From Amphirosellinia nigrospora (taxonomy: Eukaryota > Ascomycota > Sordariomycetes > Xylariales > Xylariaceae), in assembly GCA_004123355.1 (NCBI GenBank), contig SCHM01000001.1:6768193-6832192 (forward strand): a DNA stretch of 64,000 bases, in the 5' to 3' direction. Made by a program: the position numbers and the translations under genes. Within the stretch, counting starts at the first letter, position 1, and each line of letters starts with the position of its first letter. Shown piece by piece: positions 60,740 to 64,000 of the stretch. The notes beneath the pieces were generated by a model. It ran no database searches, was not told the DNA's origin, and saw only the letters and a program-made list of their open reading frames with translations.

Positions 60740-61771
60740 TCAAAACACAACTGGTATCATCTTCCATTTCCCTTGAACCTTGTTGCCAAACTTCTCGTTA
60801 TACCATATTTTGGTTCCGTTGGCAGTGACACCAAGATTGACCGAAACGAACAAGCATGCGCAAGCGAGAGTCCGGTTGTATAACTGACCTTGAGGAGCCG
60901 CCAATACCGCCATTGAGAGGTAGAGCAAGCATTCGCAGGTATAGTGCGGGGACGAAGTACCGAAACAATCCCTCGTCTGGAAGCGAGTATTTTTTTAGTC
61001 CAGCAAGATACCGGTGGCACCGATATTGCGTGGACCATGCCATCAGAAATACGAAGCTTGCAATGACTGATTTCAAAGGCGGAAACTCGATACCTGGACA
61101 GCTCTGGCCAGAACAATGTATCGCCCCTATGTCTTCAGTCAATACAAGGTGAGACCTCACGTAGGCGAGCATTGCAACATACCGGATCCTTCAACCCAGA
61201 TCGATACACTGGTACATAAGTAAAAGCCATTTCCCAACAGCCAATGGATAATCCACATGCTAGAAGATGACGGTCGTAAGACAGCCAAGTACTCGTACAG
61301 CCGTCTCGCTCCCTGTAAGCCCATCAGAAACCAGGCCAGAGCAACTTGGCTCATGGTCATGGATGATGTACATTTGTCCAACTGATGCCTAACGATGAGT
61401 TCCAACACGGCTCCGTTGATCCCGAATTGGATGACCCAGAATATTGTGCAGGATACAGAGAGGATATAAAAGTGAATGAACCAGGAATGCGGGATTTGGC
61501 CCACAGATGTAAGGCAAGAAATGAGATGAAAGAGAGGTCCTGGGTTGCTGCTGTCAAGTTCTCGGCCAGTAGTTTTGCGGCCTGGAGGGGAAGCCGAAGC
61601 TGAGGTGTTACGAGAGTTTCTTGCACCATAATGTGTCAGTAGCCGCTGTGTTGTATCTGGCACTGCCGCGACTCCCAGCACGGCTGCCGCGCTCAGTACA
61701 TAGAAGAGTTGACAGATTTGTGCCGGACTTTGGTCTGTGATTATATCACAGATATAGGCCACTATCTTCAT
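60740..61771 (-). CDS. dfg10: Polyprenol/polyprenal reductase, steroid 5-alpha-reductase family (Dfg10/SRD5A3; one apparent frameshift)
   Basis: Exons 61771-61183 and 61093-60740; the 89-base intron begins GTATGT and ends GTCCAG. Removing one base in the CCCC run (60948-60951 on the plus strand) gives 313 residues, a normal length. Conserved blocks: IPHSWFIHFYILS, MSQVALAWFLMGLQGARRLYE, then after the intron QYRCHRYLAGLKKYSLPDEG, and after correction VPHYTCECLLYLS, then FVSVNLGVTANGTKIWYNEKF and the conserved tail KWKMIPVVF. Several hydrophobic helices are consistent with an ER membrane enzyme. The family works in the last step of dolichol formation, needed for N-glycosylation and GPI anchors. 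Uncorrected, the frame ends about 50 codons early with an unrelated tail. Confidence 0.88.
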
Positions 61772-64000
61772 TGTGTTTTCAGCAACGCGAACAATCAGAT
61801 ATCACTCGTGTTTGGATTCGCTGGTTGTTTGAGCCGCGCCGGGTTTGTGTGGCTTAGATCCATTCTTGGGGCAAAGATGATTAAGAAATTGGAAGGTTCT
61901 TCTATTCATTGTTGCGGCAGGATGTATGTACCAATCACATATATCTAGCTATTCGATTAGACGGCTTTATTAGATTAACACATGCACCTAATCGATCTGG
62001 TATTTGAGAATTTAGAAAGTACTTCCAACAGAAAACTTCAAAAACGTCTCAGGTTTCTGTCTAGGCCGGAAATATTGTCTTTGAAGTATAAAGGCTTGTC
62101 CATTTCACTCTTTACGATATACTAATCCCGGACTGCAGCATAACAGATTTATCCCGAAGACTATTTCACTGAATTAAATGTCTATCCAAGTCCTAACCGA
62201 TGCTTACTTATATTGACTAATCTAGTCATGTTATAATAGGAAGATGACAGTCATCTCATCATATATGCTATAATGCTGCATTTGTAAAAAGGAGCGTCGC
62301 GTAATCCTTGCAAGTCAAACTGAGAATCCTTTACCAAGGTTAAGATCTTCCCCTGATAAATACGTTGCTTAATGTTATAGTTTAATCCACGAATGTGTAC
62401 ACAAAGACAGAAGCTAATGTGGCGTGATAATGTGGCTGTGTGGCTGAGGGCCCACGTACCCCACCCCAGTAGATAGGCTATATGGGCTTCGCCCACTTGC
62501 AGATTTAGCTAGTTCTCCATCCAATCCAGATCACATTTTTCTGCCCTCTCAAGCCAAAGATCCATCACACACAGGTTCACTAAATTCTGCCGCGTCAACA
62601 GCATTCCTTCGTATTCTGGACTGTGGCTTTGCCCTCTCTTATGCATTAGGCTAGAGTTAGGTTACTCGCTTGCTTACAACATAGTCGTTATATAAGAATC
62701 GCTTGACAAATGTAGGTGACATATTAACGTCCCATTAAAACTTCTCTTGAATATGAGCTTATCTAAGCTGGTATTATGTACTTCAACCTGTAATTCGATC
62801 ATCTCCACTACAAAGGAGCAAGGAGAAGCACAAAACATTGAGAAGTGGAAGTCAACCTCCAATTACAGTTTATCGTGGCTTTTACTCCTATTTAACTTAT
62901 AATTTGTAGCTGCAATCCTTTCCGTATTAAGGATTACAGTTCACCTCCTTAGTCTACCCTGAATAAATTGATAGGTAGCAATGTGTGATATAACTATCCC
63001 TATGGTAGAGAGACGTAGAATATGCCTACAAATATTAATAACATAGTATGGAAGCCCTGGACTCGGGTTTGGGGTTCCAAAATTGAAGATTCTCTTTAAA
63101 GGTATTGTACGAATACTTTCTAAGGGAATTCTGGGTTCTAAACCGCTTATTCATTATCGCTCTCTCCCTACTCGATACCGCATCAGCCTTGGGTCCTCAG
63201 TCTAGGAGGTGATCCGGCCACTAAGTACAGGCTTATTCGCTCATACAGATGGGGAGATGTGTGATCAGGACTCAATGCAATCAATTCAAAAAACCCCGAA
63301 ACCCGATGCTATGGTGATAAGCTAAGTATGTGAAAGCATATTAGAGAGTTGCTATCTGGGTAGTTGTAGTGTTTCTAACCCCCTAAGTCTGCCCCCTTAG
63401 TACATGCAATCATGCTTTGGCTCTTATTGATTTATCTTGCCCTATGCAGCTCGCACTAGTTCACTACTTAGCCAAGTATCTACTTAGGTGAATCTTAACT
63501 TCTCTTTTTGCTTTACCGATAGCCAACAGCATTTACCGACCAGTCACAGACCAGCTTAACATTTGAAATGATACGTAAGAGACTAGCTCAAAACTACAGT
63601 GATGAGAAAACTCTAAACATATGGAGAGAATATATCTGCTTTGATAAATGCCGTGAAATTAATTGTTGCTGGCCTTACATGGAGGTGGAATGCCGTAACA
63701 GCCTACGGTGGACTGGTCTTCAAGATAACTTTATCTCTAAAAATGAGAACACCATAGGTATTGCAGATGATACGAAAGTTTCACGAGGGCAAGTCAGAGG
63801 TTTTGATGAAAAGCGGGAGCAGGTAGGTCTGGCCAGTCTGGATGAGTGAAGATTATACTGTAATATTATAGGTTAAAATAGGAGACGAGTTTGATTGTTT
63901 TGGGCCTTCTCGAATCGCAACCCTCTTTCCAATACAAGTGTCACGAGGCACATAGATCGAAGCTGCACAGCCTCCAGACACGCAGACCCAGATCACTTTG
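61772..64000. other. AT-rich gene-poor end of the window
   Basis: No gene is supported. A 93-codon frame at 63568-63849 has no recognised motif. The sequence from 61960 to 63500 is AT-rich with many stops, similar to the 5.8-12 kb block. Confidence 0.5.

Noticed and set aside
63568-63849. 93-codon plus-strand frame near the window end
   Set aside because: No motif, no recognisable relatives and an AT-rich, stop-dense context; length is within chance.

Overview
This window comes from the nuclear genome of a filamentous ascomycete, most likely a Sordariomycete. The evidence is: short GT-AG introns (49-201 bases) with TGCTAAC/CTAAC-type branch sites; Pezizomycotina versions of eIF3a, PP1, G-gamma, Nto1 and Hos4; fungus-specific CFEM, WSC, 2EXR and Zn2Cys6 proteins; and many intergenic clusters of the palindromic word TAGGTACCTA, which I associate with Sordariomycete intergenic DNA. 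The order cannot be fixed from sequence alone.

Layout. 0-26 kb is mostly conserved housekeeping and signalling genes: a NuA3-type Nto1 PHD protein (2105-5751, +), PP1 catalytic subunit (13960-15190, +), an Rdx/SelW-like thioredoxin-fold protein (17300-16516, -), the heterotrimeric G-protein gamma subunit (19027-18672, -, two short exons easily missed), eIF3a (20838-24077, +) and a CFEM membrane protein (25334-26353, +). 26.4-31.3 kb is gene-poor, with a broken pogo-like transposase remnant and a perfect 91-base inverted repeat. 31-52 kb is accessory and surface-oriented: a two-WSC-domain Ser/Thr-rich secreted protein, an ATG22-family transporter, a 2EXR protein, a small Gln-rich protein, a secreted beta-helix carbohydrate-active protein, a P-loop kinase-like protein, a degraded Zn2Cys6 regulator, a GH18 chitinase with a chitin-binding module, an unrecognised 306-residue protein and a second CFEM-like membrane protein. 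53-62 kb returns to conserved genes: a Hos4-like ankyrin subunit of the Set3 complex (-), an AlkB-like dioxygenase (+) and the Dfg10/SRD5A3-type polyprenol reductase (-), the last two convergent. The end (61.8-64 kb) is AT-rich and empty.

Main observation. None of the conserved genes in the first 31 kb needs a frame correction, whereas seven genes between 31 and 61 kb need thirteen one-base corrections, many in or beside homopolymer runs. The corrected models give whole numbers of codons and restore family motifs, including the GH18 catalytic glutamate. The broken genes include ones expected to be conserved (Hos4, Dfg10), so sequencing or assembly indels are more likely than pseudogenes. The chitinase also carries a clear GC-AG intron, and PP1 ends in a 19-base microexon.

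I see no new multi-gene system such as a biosynthetic cluster, CRISPR array or defence island. The most unusual non-genic structure is the perfect inverted repeat at 29336-29698.
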